A stretch of 53,545 nucleotides of DNA, from NCBI GenBank assembly GCA_016202435.1, contig JACQOR010000081.1, forward strand, positions 1-53,545, given 5' to 3'. Source of the DNA: Chloroflexota bacterium (GTDB taxonomy: Bacteria; Chloroflexota; UBA6077; SHYK01). Numbering within the stretch: position 1 is the stretch's first letter; each line of letters opens with the position of its first letter. Of this stretch, positions 46,892-53,545 are shown piece by piece. Under the pieces are notes generated by a model, which searched no databases, was not told the DNA's origin, and saw only the letters and a program-made list of their open reading frames with translations. Both the position numbers and the translations under genes were made by a program.

Positions 46892-48640
46892 GTGCACACT
46901 GCACGAGCCCGCTCCGATGCGCCCCGACCTGCGGTCACGGTGGCGGACGCCCTGCGGCTCGCGTTGCCGCCCGCTACCCGTGTCGCCGAAGGTCACGACC
47001 ACCTGCGCCGCGCAGTGAGCTGGATTCGACTCTTCGTGACCCGCCCCTATCAATTGGGCGCCCTGGAGCCAGACGCCCTGGTCGTCCTGTCACTACGGGG
47101 GCTCAATTCAGGTACCCAGACTCAACGTTTTCCTCGCCTCGTCGAAACTCTCGCCTCGGCAAGGGTGTCCGCGATTGTCTTGACTGAAGAGTCGTCATCG
47201 ATCTGCGAAGCCGCAAGAGCCTATGACACCCTGTCCGTCCTCGTCCTCCCCCGGGATGCTTCCCTCCAGGAAATCGAACGTGCAGTGATCGCACTCATCT
47301 TGGACCGGTCTAGCCAGGTCGAGCGGCGCGTGACAGAGGTTTATGAGCAGTTGATTCACCTGGCCCTGCGAGACTCTCCGTTAGCTGTGCTCGCCAGCGC
47401 GCTGGCTGACGCTTCCGAGCGGGTCATTTACCTGGAAGATGAGTATGGAGCTCTCCAGGCGCTGGAGGTACCCCCCGATTTCGGGCCGCGGGGACTCCCT
47501 TCTCCCGAGGAGGCCGCTCTCCTGTATTCGGCGCGGGACGTTCTGGGTATCTCACCTGCAACGCCCGCCGGTCCCGCTCGCTCAATCCCTCCGCTACAGA
47601 GGATTCTGGCGGACGGCGAGCACGCCGTCTGCTCAGCTCCGATTACCCTGGGCGATGCAGTGGTTGGCTTTCTGACGATTCTCGGTAGCATTGAGGATAT
47701 CCAGGATCTGGATGAATATCTGGTGGTGCGATGCGCGTCGGCGTTCGCGATCCCCATCGCCAGGCAACGGGCCATCATCGAGACTCAGACGCGGCTCCAG
47801 GGCAGCTTCCTAGAAGGCCTGTTCTCCGGCAATCTGCACAACGAAGATGACCTCCTGGAACGCGCTCGCTACCTCGGCCACGACCTCCGGGATCGCTACG
47901 GCACCGCCTGCCTCGTGCTCGATGACCGGGCAGGACCGCGTGGCGTGCGCACATCGGAAAGCCAGAGAGCGGCCACTTGGGCATCCTTCCTCGATTCCGC
48001 ACGTCGAGAGATCTCGCAAGTGTGGCCGCGCGCCCTGCTGAAGGACCGGGGAGCTACCCTCGCGATTGTCGTCCCGTCTGAAAGCGATGAGGCTGCCACT
48101 AGAGCATCTCTTGAGCGGATCCGCGCCGGGCTCAGCGACGCCGTATCAGAAGCCGCGGTGACCTGTGGCATCGGCCCGGTAGCAACTGGTCCAGCGGAGA
48201 TCGTGCGATCCTATCTGCAGGCCGAACAGGCCGCCCGGATCGGCGCTCAGTTCCTCGGGGGTGACCAAACCGTTGCTTTCGGGGAATTGGGTGCCTACCG
48301 TCTCCTGGCTAGCGTCGAGAATCAACAGGCGCTAGATGGCTTCTACGAGGAGTATCTCGGGGCCATTGAAGGTTACGACGCTCGCTACAACGGTGAATTG
48401 GTAGAGACCCTCGAGGGATTCTTCTCGGCTAACGGCAATCATGCCCGCGCCGCTGATGGGCTACATCTGCACCGCAACACCCTGCTGTATCGCCTCGCTC
48501 GCATCGAAGCGCTGACCGGCCGTGACCTCGGCGACCCTGAAACGCGTCTCTGCCTGCAGCTTGCTCTGAAAATTCGGCATCTCGGTACCCGCAAGTCCGT
48601 GCCGAAGCTTGCGCCGATCATCGAAAGGAATGGCTCATGA
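46892..48640 (+). CDS. PucR-family transcriptional regulator
   Basis: The protein has 582 residues from GTG at 46892. The N-terminal PucR domain (about 15-135) contains VTVADALRLALPPATRVAEG and LVVLSLRGLNSG. A GAF-like or GGDEF-like middle part follows. The C-terminal helix-turn-helix (about 505-575) reads LVETLEGFFSANGNHARAAD, HLHRNTLLYRLARIEALTG and LCLQLALKIRHL. PucR and CdaR relatives sense nitrogen metabolites such as purine breakdown products and usually activate nearby genes. The stop overlaps the glnA start by 4 bases (ATGA), so control of glutamine synthetase is the natural inference. Confidence 0.9.
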   Translation: MHTARARSDAPRPAVTVADALRLALPPATRVAEGHDHLRRAVSWIRLFVTRPYQLGALEPDALVVLSLRGLNSGTQTQRFPRLVETLASARVSAIVLTEESSSICEAARAYDTLSVLVLPRDASLQEIERAVIALILDRSSQVERRVTEVYEQLIHLALRDSPLAVLASALADASERVIYLEDEYGALQALEVPPDFGPRGLPSPEEAALLYSARDVLGISPATPAGPARSIPPLQRILADGEHAVCSAPITLGDAVVGFLTILGSIEDIQDLDEYLVVRCASAFAIPIARQRAIIETQTRLQGSFLEGLFSGNLHNEDDLLERARYLGHDLRDRYGTACLVLDDRAGPRGVRTSESQRAATWASFLDSARREISQVWPRALLKDRGATLAIVVPSESDEAATRASLERIRAGLSDAVSEAAVTCGIGPVATGPAEIVRSYLQAEQAARIGAQFLGGDQTVAFGELGAYRLLASVENQQALDGFYEEYLGAIEGYDARYNGELVETLEGFFSANGNHARAADGLHLHRNTLLYRLARIEALTGRDLGDPETRLCLQLALKIRHLGTRKSVPKLAPIIERNGS

Positions 48641-49998
48641 CCCTCTCAGACCAAGATGAAGACATCCGAGCTGACGTGCTGGCGCGCGGTGAGCGCGACC
48701 AGGTCAAATTCGTGAGCTTGCATTTCACCGACATCGTAGGCGCAGCTAAGAGCGTCACGATTCCTTTCCACAAGCTCAAGGATGCCGAGGACCACGGCGT
48801 TTGGTTTGATGGTTCCGCGATCGAGGGGTTCGCTCGTATCCACGAGAGCGACATGTACTTGGATCCGGACCTGAGGACGTTCTCCATCATTCCTTGGGAG
48901 GGCAAGGAGAATACGACCGCGCGGGTGGTGTGCAACGTCTTCACGCCAGATGGTGAGGAGTTCGCCGGGGATCCGCGGCACGTGCTTCGGCGGGCCATGG
49001 CGGAAGCGAATCGTCTGGGGTTCGTGTTTCAGACGAGTCCAGAGCTTGAGTTCTTTCTTGTCAGGGCCGATCACGAGTCTGTCGGAAGCGGCGTTTTTGG
49101 TCCGGATCGAGCGGGCTATTTCGATGCGACTCAGGACGAGTTGGCGAACCTGCGCAAGGAGATCGTGACTGATCTGGAAGAGATGGGCATCATGGTCGAC
49201 GCCAGCCATCACGAAGTCGCCTACGGTCAGCACGAGATTGACCTTCGTTACGCGGACGCCCTGCGCACAGCCGACAACACCATGGCAGCGAAGACCGCCG
49301 TCAAAGCGCTCGCTCAGCGCCACGGGCTTACCGCTACGTTCATGCCGAAGCCCTTCCTGGGAATGAGCGGCTCCGGTATGCACATTCATCAGAGCCTGGC
49401 TGGTCTGCAGGACGGCACAAATCTGTTCTACGACACCGACGATGAGTACGAGATCTCACAGGTAGCGCGCCATTTCGCAGCGGGTCAGCTCGCTCATGCT
49501 CCGGGGATGTGCGCTATCCTGGCGCCGCTCGTCAACTCGTACAAACGTCTGGTGCCCGGCTTTGAGGCTCCGGGCTATATCAGTTGGGCGCGAATCAATC
49601 GTTCGGCATTGCTTCGCGTCCCGAGAGTGAACCGGCGGCGACCGGAATCGGCCCGCATCGAGCTACGGTGTCCCGATCCGAGCTGCAACCCCTATCTCGC
49701 TTTTGCGGTCATGCTCGCGGCCGGCTTGGATGGGATCCATCACCAAATGCCACTCCCGAACGCCGTGGAGGAAGACCTCTTTCAGCTGGATGACCCCGCG
49801 CTTGCTGGCCGCGGGCTCGGACCCCTGCCGACATCGCTGGAGCAGGCGCTGCAAGAGCTGGAACGGGATCAGGTGATCCTGGACGCTCTAGGGGAGCACG
49901 TGGCGGAATGGTTCATCGAGGCGAAGCGGCGGGAATGGGCAGAGTACCGGACCCAGATCAGCCAGTGGGAATGGGAGCGGTACTTGGAGTCCTGCTAG
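48637..49998 (+). CDS. glnA: glutamine synthetase type I
   Basis: The protein has 453 residues from ATG, overlapping the pucR stop as ATGA. It joins ammonia and glutamate using ATP. Signatures are VWFDGSAIEGFARIHESDM, PELEFFL, ASHHEVAYGQHEIDLRYADA and FMPKPFLGMSGSGMHIHQSL, then APGYISWARINRSALLRVP. It has the short form of the GSI-alpha class. The usual NLYDLP adenylylation site is not seen; the equivalent region reads EEDLFQLD. Activity is therefore probably controlled by feedback or partner proteins rather than by GlnE. Transcription with pucR suggests local control. Confidence 0.97.
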   Translation: MTLSDQDEDIRADVLARGERDQVKFVSLHFTDIVGAAKSVTIPFHKLKDAEDHGVWFDGSAIEGFARIHESDMYLDPDLRTFSIIPWEGKENTTARVVCNVFTPDGEEFAGDPRHVLRRAMAEANRLGFVFQTSPELEFFLVRADHESVGSGVFGPDRAGYFDATQDELANLRKEIVTDLEEMGIMVDASHHEVAYGQHEIDLRYADALRTADNTMAAKTAVKALAQRHGLTATFMPKPFLGMSGSGMHIHQSLAGLQDGTNLFYDTDDEYEISQVARHFAAGQLAHAPGMCAILAPLVNSYKRLVPGFEAPGYISWARINRSALLRVPRVNRRRPESARIELRCPDPSCNPYLAFAVMLAAGLDGIHHQMPLPNAVEEDLFQLDDPALAGRGLGPLPTSLEQALQELERDQVILDALGEHVAEWFIEAKRREWAEYRTQISQWEWERYLESC

Positions 49999-50057
49999 AC
50001 GGCCAGGCTGGGTGGAAGCGAGTTTGCCGGGCCTCCAGGGTTTCCGTCCCTCGCAGA

Positions 50058-50783
50058 TCAAACCTGACCAATGTGTACCGTCACGGAGCCGAACCCGAGC
50101 CGATTGAAACGTACGTTGCGAAAGCCAACGCTGCGCAGCATCGTTGCCAGCTCCACGGCTGTTGGCAAGGGACCCAACGAGGCGGGCAGGTACCGATAGG
50201 CCGCCCACTCGCCCGAGAGCGCCCCGCCAATCACGGGAACGACTTGCTGGAACCACCAACCGGCCAGACCGCCAAGCGCATTGGACGGGGGATGGGTCAC
50301 CTCCAACGCGATCACCCAGCCGGCCGGCTTCAGGACGCGCCGCATTTCGGCCAGCCCGGCACCCAGATCCGAGAGATTGCGCAGCAAGAACGCGCTGCTT
50401 ACCCGATCGAAGCTTTCGTTGGGGAACGGCAGGCGGAGCACGTCAGCTTGCACCAGTTCCAGGGCGGCGCCGGACTTCTTCCGTCGAAACTTTTGCTGTG
50501 CCGCGAGGAGCATGGACTGGGAGAAATCCACTCCAACGACCAGTTGAGCGCCCGCCCGTTCGAACTGAATAGCAAGATCTCCGGTGCCAGTGGCCAGATC
50601 GAGCACCGAGGTTCCGGCGGGCTGCGAGACTCGCGCGGCAAAGCGGCGCCACCGACGATGCTGGCCCAGGGACATCACGTCATTGACGAGATCGTACCGG
50701 CTAGCTACCCGGTCAAACATCGCCCGCACCTGTGCGCCCCGCTCGCCTTGGGGCGGAACGAAACCCGTGGCGTCCGGGTTCAC
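50058..50783 (-). CDS. UbiE/MenG quinone methyltransferase
   Basis: The protein has 241 residues from GTG at 50783. It begins with AMFDRVASRYDLVNDVMSLGQHRRWR, the standard UbiE/MenG start. The SAM motif VLDLATGTGDLAIQF follows, then VGVDFSQSML, LPFPNESFDRVSSAFLLRNL and GGWVIALE-like (PAGWVIALEVTHPP). It methylates the demethylmenaquinone ring, the likely quinone here, although ubiquinone cannot be excluded. It is convergent with glnA over 59 bases. Confidence 0.92.
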   Translation of the reverse strand: MNPDATGFVPPQGERGAQVRAMFDRVASRYDLVNDVMSLGQHRRWRRFAARVSQPAGTSVLDLATGTGDLAIQFERAGAQLVVGVDFSQSMLLAAQQKFRRKKSGAALELVQADVLRLPFPNESFDRVSSAFLLRNLSDLGAGLAEMRRVLKPAGWVIALEVTHPPSNALGGLAGWWFQQVVPVIGGALSGEWAAYRYLPASLGPLPTAVELATMLRSVGFRNVRFNRLGFGSVTVHIGQV

Positions 50784-50849
50784 GGGCGGCCGCGGCTCGG
50801 ATTGTGGGAGGCGCAGGAAGTCAGAGAATCACCGACATGGTGCAGCGCC

Positions 50850-51908
50850 CTACGAGAGACTTACCTCGTCGTCCTCAGTGACTCCCTCACCTACGGCGAC
50901 CCGGAGCGGCATGGCACCAACTGCCGCCGCGCGAATCTGCTGCTCGATCTCATCAGCCATTTCGGGATTCCGCTTCAGGTATTCCTTCGCGTTCTCTCGG
51001 CCCTGGCCCAAACGCGTATCGGCAAACGAGTAGAAGGCACCGGTCTTGTGGATGATTTCGAGCTCCGTGCCTACGTCGAGCAAGCCACCGGTCCGGGAGA
51101 TGCCCTCGTTGTACATGATGTCGAACTCGGCCACTCGGAAGGGTGCAGCCACCTTGTTCTTCACCACGCGGACCCGCGTCCGGTTGCCGATAACGCTGGT
51201 CCCCTGTTTGATCGAGTCCGTGCGGCGAATGTCAAGACGCAACGAAGCGTAGAACTTGAGGGAACGGCCGCCGGGAGTAGTTTCCGGGTTGCCGAACATC
51301 ACGCCGATCTTCTCTCGCAGTTGATTGGTGAAGATCATCGACGTCCGAGAGCGACTGATGGCTCCGGTCAGCTTGCGGAGCGCCTGGGACATGAGTCGGG
51401 CCTGCAAGCCCATGTGGGCGTCGCCCATCTCCCCTTCGAGCTCGGCGCGTGGCACGAGGGCCGCCACCGAATCCACGCACACCACGTCCACCGCGCCGCT
51501 GCGTACCAGGGCCTCGGCAATCTCCAGGGCCTGTTCTCCGGTGTCTGGTTGCGAGACCAGCAGGTCGTCGATCTTGACGCCGCAGTTCTGCGCGTAAATC
51601 GGGTCTAGGGCATGCTCAGTATCGATGAGCGCTGCCACCCCTCCCGTCGCCTGGGCCTGGGCCATGATGTGCTGCACCAGTGTCGTCTTGCCGGAAGACT
51701 CTGGGCCGAAGATCTCGGTCACTCGCCCCCGGGGGATGCCACCTACGCCCAGGGCCAGGTCGAGAGAGATCGATCCAGTTGGGATGACTTCGATGGCGAG
51801 CCACGCTGGTGCGTCGCCCAGACGCATGACGGCGCCCTTGCCAAAGCTCCGCTCGATATGGTTCAACGCCATGTCGAGGGCGCGCTGTCTATCAGCATCC
51901 AACGACAT
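50850..51908 (-). CDS. recA: recombinase RecA
   Basis: The protein has 352 residues from ATG at 51908. It coats single-stranded DNA, drives strand exchange and triggers LexA self-cleavage. Walker A is GPESSGKT (68-75). [19 protein letters not shown] follows, then [22 protein letters not shown] and the C-terminal domain [22 protein letters not shown]. The length is normal and no intein is present. A LexA-like box lies in its promoter. Confidence 0.98.
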   Translation of the reverse strand: MSLDADRQRALDMALNHIERSFGKGAVMRLGDAPAWLAIEVIPTGSISLDLALGVGGIPRGRVTEIFGPESSGKTTLVQHIMAQAQATGGVAALIDTEHALDPIYAQNCGVKIDDLLVSQPDTGEQALEIAEALVRSGAVDVVCVDSVAALVPRAELEGEMGDAHMGLQARLMSQALRKLTGAISRSRTSMIFTNQLREKIGVMFGNPETTPGGRSLKFYASLRLDIRRTDSIKQGTSVIGNRTRVRVVKNKVAAPFRVAEFDIMYNEGISRTGGLLDVGTELEIIHKTGAFYSFADTRLGQGRENAKEYLKRNPEMADEIEQQIRAAAVGAMPLRVAVGEGVTEDDEVSLS

Positions 51909-51955
51909 GCTGCCCGACCCCCACGAGGTGCTTGACGCCGCGCGTCAGCCGCTCA

Positions 51956-51983
51956 ATGATAGCACATGCGTTCTATTCGTCAA
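51956..51983 (-). promoter_or_regulatory. recA promoter with LexA-like SOS box
   Basis: On the minus strand, -35 TTGACG (51983-51978) and -10 TATCAT (51961-51956) are 16 bases apart. Between and over them lies TAGAAC-GCAT-GTGCTA (51975-51960), an inverted repeat with one mismatch and the core GAAC-N4-GTGC, close to the Gram-positive SOS box GAACNNNNGTTC. LexA bound here would block RNA polymerase. Confidence 0.65.
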
Positions 51984-52474
51984 GCCCCCGCGAGACTTTC
52001 GACGAGCAGCTCCAGGGCCGCTCGGACGCCAGCCTCCCGGACCTCAGCTCGCGAGCCGGGCCATACGTCGCGGCGGATCCGTGTCCCTCCGGGCGTCGCG
52101 ACTGCCACGTAGACCAAGCCTACTGGTTTTTCGGCCGACCCACCACCGGGGCCCGCGATTCCGGTGACTCCTATGCCCACGGCGGCCCGCATGCGGTCCC
52201 GAACGCCCTCCGCCATGGCTCGAGCCACCGGTTCGCTCACGGCGCCGTGCTGCTGAATCAGTGAGGAAGCCACGCCGACGAGCTGCTCTTTCACCTCGTT
52301 GGCGTATGAGACGATTCCACCCTTCACGTAGTCCGACGAGCCGGGGATCGCCGTCAACGCTCCGGCGAGCAAGCCACCGGTACAGCTTTCCGCCACGGCC
52401 AGGTCGAATCCGCGAGTTCTGAGTGCCTCACCTGCCACCGCGGCCAGCCGCTCCGCGTCAGTGAAGCCGGACAC
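51980..52474 (-). CDS. nicotinamide-nucleotide amidase (CinA C-terminal/PncC type)
   Basis: The protein has 164 residues from GTG at 52474. It is the stand-alone amidase form without the N-terminal MoCF domain. Signatures are [23 protein letters not shown] with the catalytic Ser, [13 protein letters not shown] and [21 protein letters not shown] with further active-site residues. It deamidates NMN to nicotinate mononucleotide in NAD recycling. It sits 6 bases after the RodZ-like gene and its stop lies inside the -35 box of the recA promoter, a pairing of cinA with recA common in bacteria. Confidence 0.94.
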   Translation of the reverse strand: MSGFTDAERLAAVAGEALRTRGFDLAVAESCTGGLLAGALTAIPGSSDYVKGGIVSYANEVKEQLVGVASSLIQQHGAVSEPVARAMAEGVRDRMRAAVGIGVTGIAGPGGGSAEKPVGLVYVAVATPGGTRIRRDVWPGSRAEVREAGVRAALELLVESLAGA

Positions 52475-52480
52475 GCACCG

Positions 52481-53254
52481 CTAGCCGACGATCCAGGTAG
52501 CCTCGGCCGCCTGCCCCCGCTGGCCGAGAGGACCCTGCGGGACCCCGTTTACCGAGATCTCGATCCCCGCGGCGTTACCCACTCGGAGCCTGATCCCTTG
52601 CCTGCCACTGAACGTCCGCAGCGTGCCACTGGGCAGTGTCTCGGCTAGAGCCGGATTGCCGTCCACCCACACCTGCACCCAGCTTCGCTCGGTCGTGCGC
52701 GCCTCCAGCAGCAGGCCGGTCACCGGCGTGGGCGAGGGGAGTGACGTCGGGGGCGGAGGACTTGTCGCGGTCGGGAACGGGGTCAGCAGCGCCGATACGC
52801 TCCGTCCGGTCTGCGTGGGGAGGGCCGGGGCGGTCACCGCGCCTCCTCCGGCCTCGAGGCTGCGCGCCAGAGAATTGTATTGCGCCTGCAGGTAGGCAAA
52901 AAGCCCAACGCCGGTGGCGACCACGAGCACGGTGACGATAGCTTTGAGAGAAACGATAGGAGGCCGATCCATAGCAGGCAAAGCCGGCCGCACGATATCC
53001 CGTTCGACTGGCCGGGCACGTCCGTAGCGAGCGAGCAGCTCCGTCGGGTCAAGGCCCAGCAACGCGGCATACTGCCGAATCAGGGCCCGCGCGTACACTC
53101 CGGGCGGGAGTGCCGCGTAGTCATCCGCTTCGAGCGCCTGGAGGTATCTCTGGCTCACGCGGAGCGTCTGCTGAACGTCCGCCAAGCTGAGCGCCTTCTC
53201 TCCACGAGCTTGCCGCAGTAGCGCTCCGATGGAGGGCCCCAGGCCGGCGTCCAA
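52481..53254 (-). CDS. RodZ-like helix-turn-helix membrane protein
   Basis: The protein has 257 residues from TTG at 53254, with GGAG 9 bases upstream. An N-terminal HTH_25 domain (about 5-75: GALLRQARGEKALSLADVQQ, VSQRYLQALEADDYAALPPG, YARALIRQYAALLGLD) is followed by a basic linker, one membrane helix (SLKAIVTVLVVATGVGLFAYL), a Pro/Thr-rich stretch and a C-terminal DUF4115 domain (SWVQVWVDGNPA, GIRLRVGNAAGIEISVNG). RodZ links the MreB cytoskeleton to the cell wall machinery. Here no mreB is near, so the exact role is inferred from architecture. Confidence 0.88.
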   Translation of the reverse strand: MDAGLGPSIGALLRQARGEKALSLADVQQTLRVSQRYLQALEADDYAALPPGVYARALIRQYAALLGLDPTELLARYGRARPVERDIVRPALPAMDRPPIVSLKAIVTVLVVATGVGLFAYLQAQYNSLARSLEAGGGAVTAPALPTQTGRSVSALLTPFPTATSPPPPTSLPSPTPVTGLLLEARTTERSWVQVWVDGNPALAETLPSGTLRTFSGRQGIRLRVGNAAGIEISVNGVPQGPLGQRGQAAEATWIVG

Positions 53255-53326
53255 CTATCCAACTCCAGGGTGTGAAGCTTGCGTCACGTTTGCGATGCGA
53301 TCCCAGAGGTCGTGGCGACCGCGCCT

Positions 53327-53332
53327 ATGATA
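53327..53332 (-). promoter_or_regulatory. possible -10 box upstream of the RodZ-like gene
   Basis: TATCAT is present on the minus strand, about 73 bases before the TTG start. The -35 is not convincing: TTGGAA at 53360-53355 is 22 bases away. In the rest of 53255-53545 I see no gene, RNA or clear repeat. Confidence 0.3.
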
Positions 53333-53545
53333 CCTAAACCCGGCCTCACGACTTTTCCAAACCTGACAGACTGACACCCTCCGGTCCACGGGCGCGCGCA
53401 CCGGGTTGGAGCTCCAATTCCTACCGGTTTCCGACGCGCGTCGGACGGTCCGCGTACTCCGGGCTCCTAATCATTCTTGCGTCCGCACTGGTGCGTAACG
53501 GGGGAAGTTCGCTGGCGTTTTCTTACGGCTGTTGCCCTGGCGTCC

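Noticed and set aside
49908-51608. 566-residue plus-strand open frame across ubiE and recA
   Set aside because: It is antisense to two certain genes and arises from high GC content with few stops.
1-53545. CRISPR array, insertion sequence or prophage
   Set aside because: No regularly spaced repeats, transposase, integrase or phage structural gene could be recognised. The gene content is housekeeping throughout.

Overview
The window is GC-rich bacterial chromosome carrying mostly housekeeping genes, densely packed, with many 1-4 base stop/start overlaps and frequent GTG and TTG starts. The gene mix points to a Chloroflexota-like organism, but this is inference from gene content and no marker phylogeny was run. 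Supporting points are a ProS of the archaeal/eukaryotic type, DUF2851, CcmI-like plus CcmF/CcmH proteins, a MoxR-DUF58-transglutaminase cluster, a PyrR-led pyrimidine operon and a Gram-positive-type SOS box at recA.

Layout. 1-375: a decayed MFS transporter end. 372-6595 (minus): a cytochrome c maturation cluster (CcmF, CcmH, a CcmI-like protein fused to a beta-propeller, a CopD-like membrane protein and small or unknown membrane proteins). 6685-6766 (minus): tRNA-Leu(TAG). 6837-16898 (plus): a tRNA-guanine-transglycosylase-like protein with a degenerate active site, type-4 uracil-DNA glycosylase, FtsK, a YfhO-type membrane protein, the ribosomal proteins L21-L27-L31, and a cassette of an XRE regulator, DUF2851 and a Cys-rich protein. 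16932-18832 (minus): NAD(P)HX repair and AcpS. 19049-20039 (plus): a second XRE regulator and a membrane-anchored small protein. 20112-23922: divergent alr and proS, with a HEAT-repeat gene coupled to proS. 23951-26009 (minus): two oligopeptide ABC ATPases without permeases. 26125-30633 (minus): transglutaminase, DUF58 and MoxR. 30687-38087 (minus): SecA, a deacetylase-fold enzyme, FtsH, a DivIC-like protein and a TolB-like propeller. 38099-46662 (minus): pyrR-pyrB-pyrC-carA-carB-pyrK'-pyrD'. 46892-49998 (plus): a PucR-type regulator overlapping glnA. 50058-53254 (minus): UbiE/MenG, RecA, a PncC/CinA-type amidase and a RodZ-like protein.

How it works together. The pyrimidine operon encodes the first three steps of UMP synthesis and the regulator PyrR. 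Its leader contains a PyrR binding loop, an overlapping antiterminator arm and an intrinsic terminator, so UMP-controlled attenuation is well supported. The dihydroorotate dehydrogenase position is occupied instead by a frameshifted PyrK half joined to a PyrD half barrel that lacks the catalytic cysteine motif. The divergent pucR-glnA pair places nitrogen assimilation next to the pyrimidine operon. Several promoters can be read directly, including two that imply leaderless or near-leaderless mRNAs (rplU, pucR), a recA promoter with a LexA-like box, and inverted repeats at the promoter regions of both XRE regulators.

The strongest leads for new biology are the PyrK'-PyrD' chimera, the active-site-less TGT homologue, the CcmI/beta-propeller fusion, the XRE-DUF2851-Cys-rich cassette and the pucR-glnA coupling. 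No CRISPR array, insertion sequence or rRNA was seen. No gene-free stretch exceeds about 300 bases.
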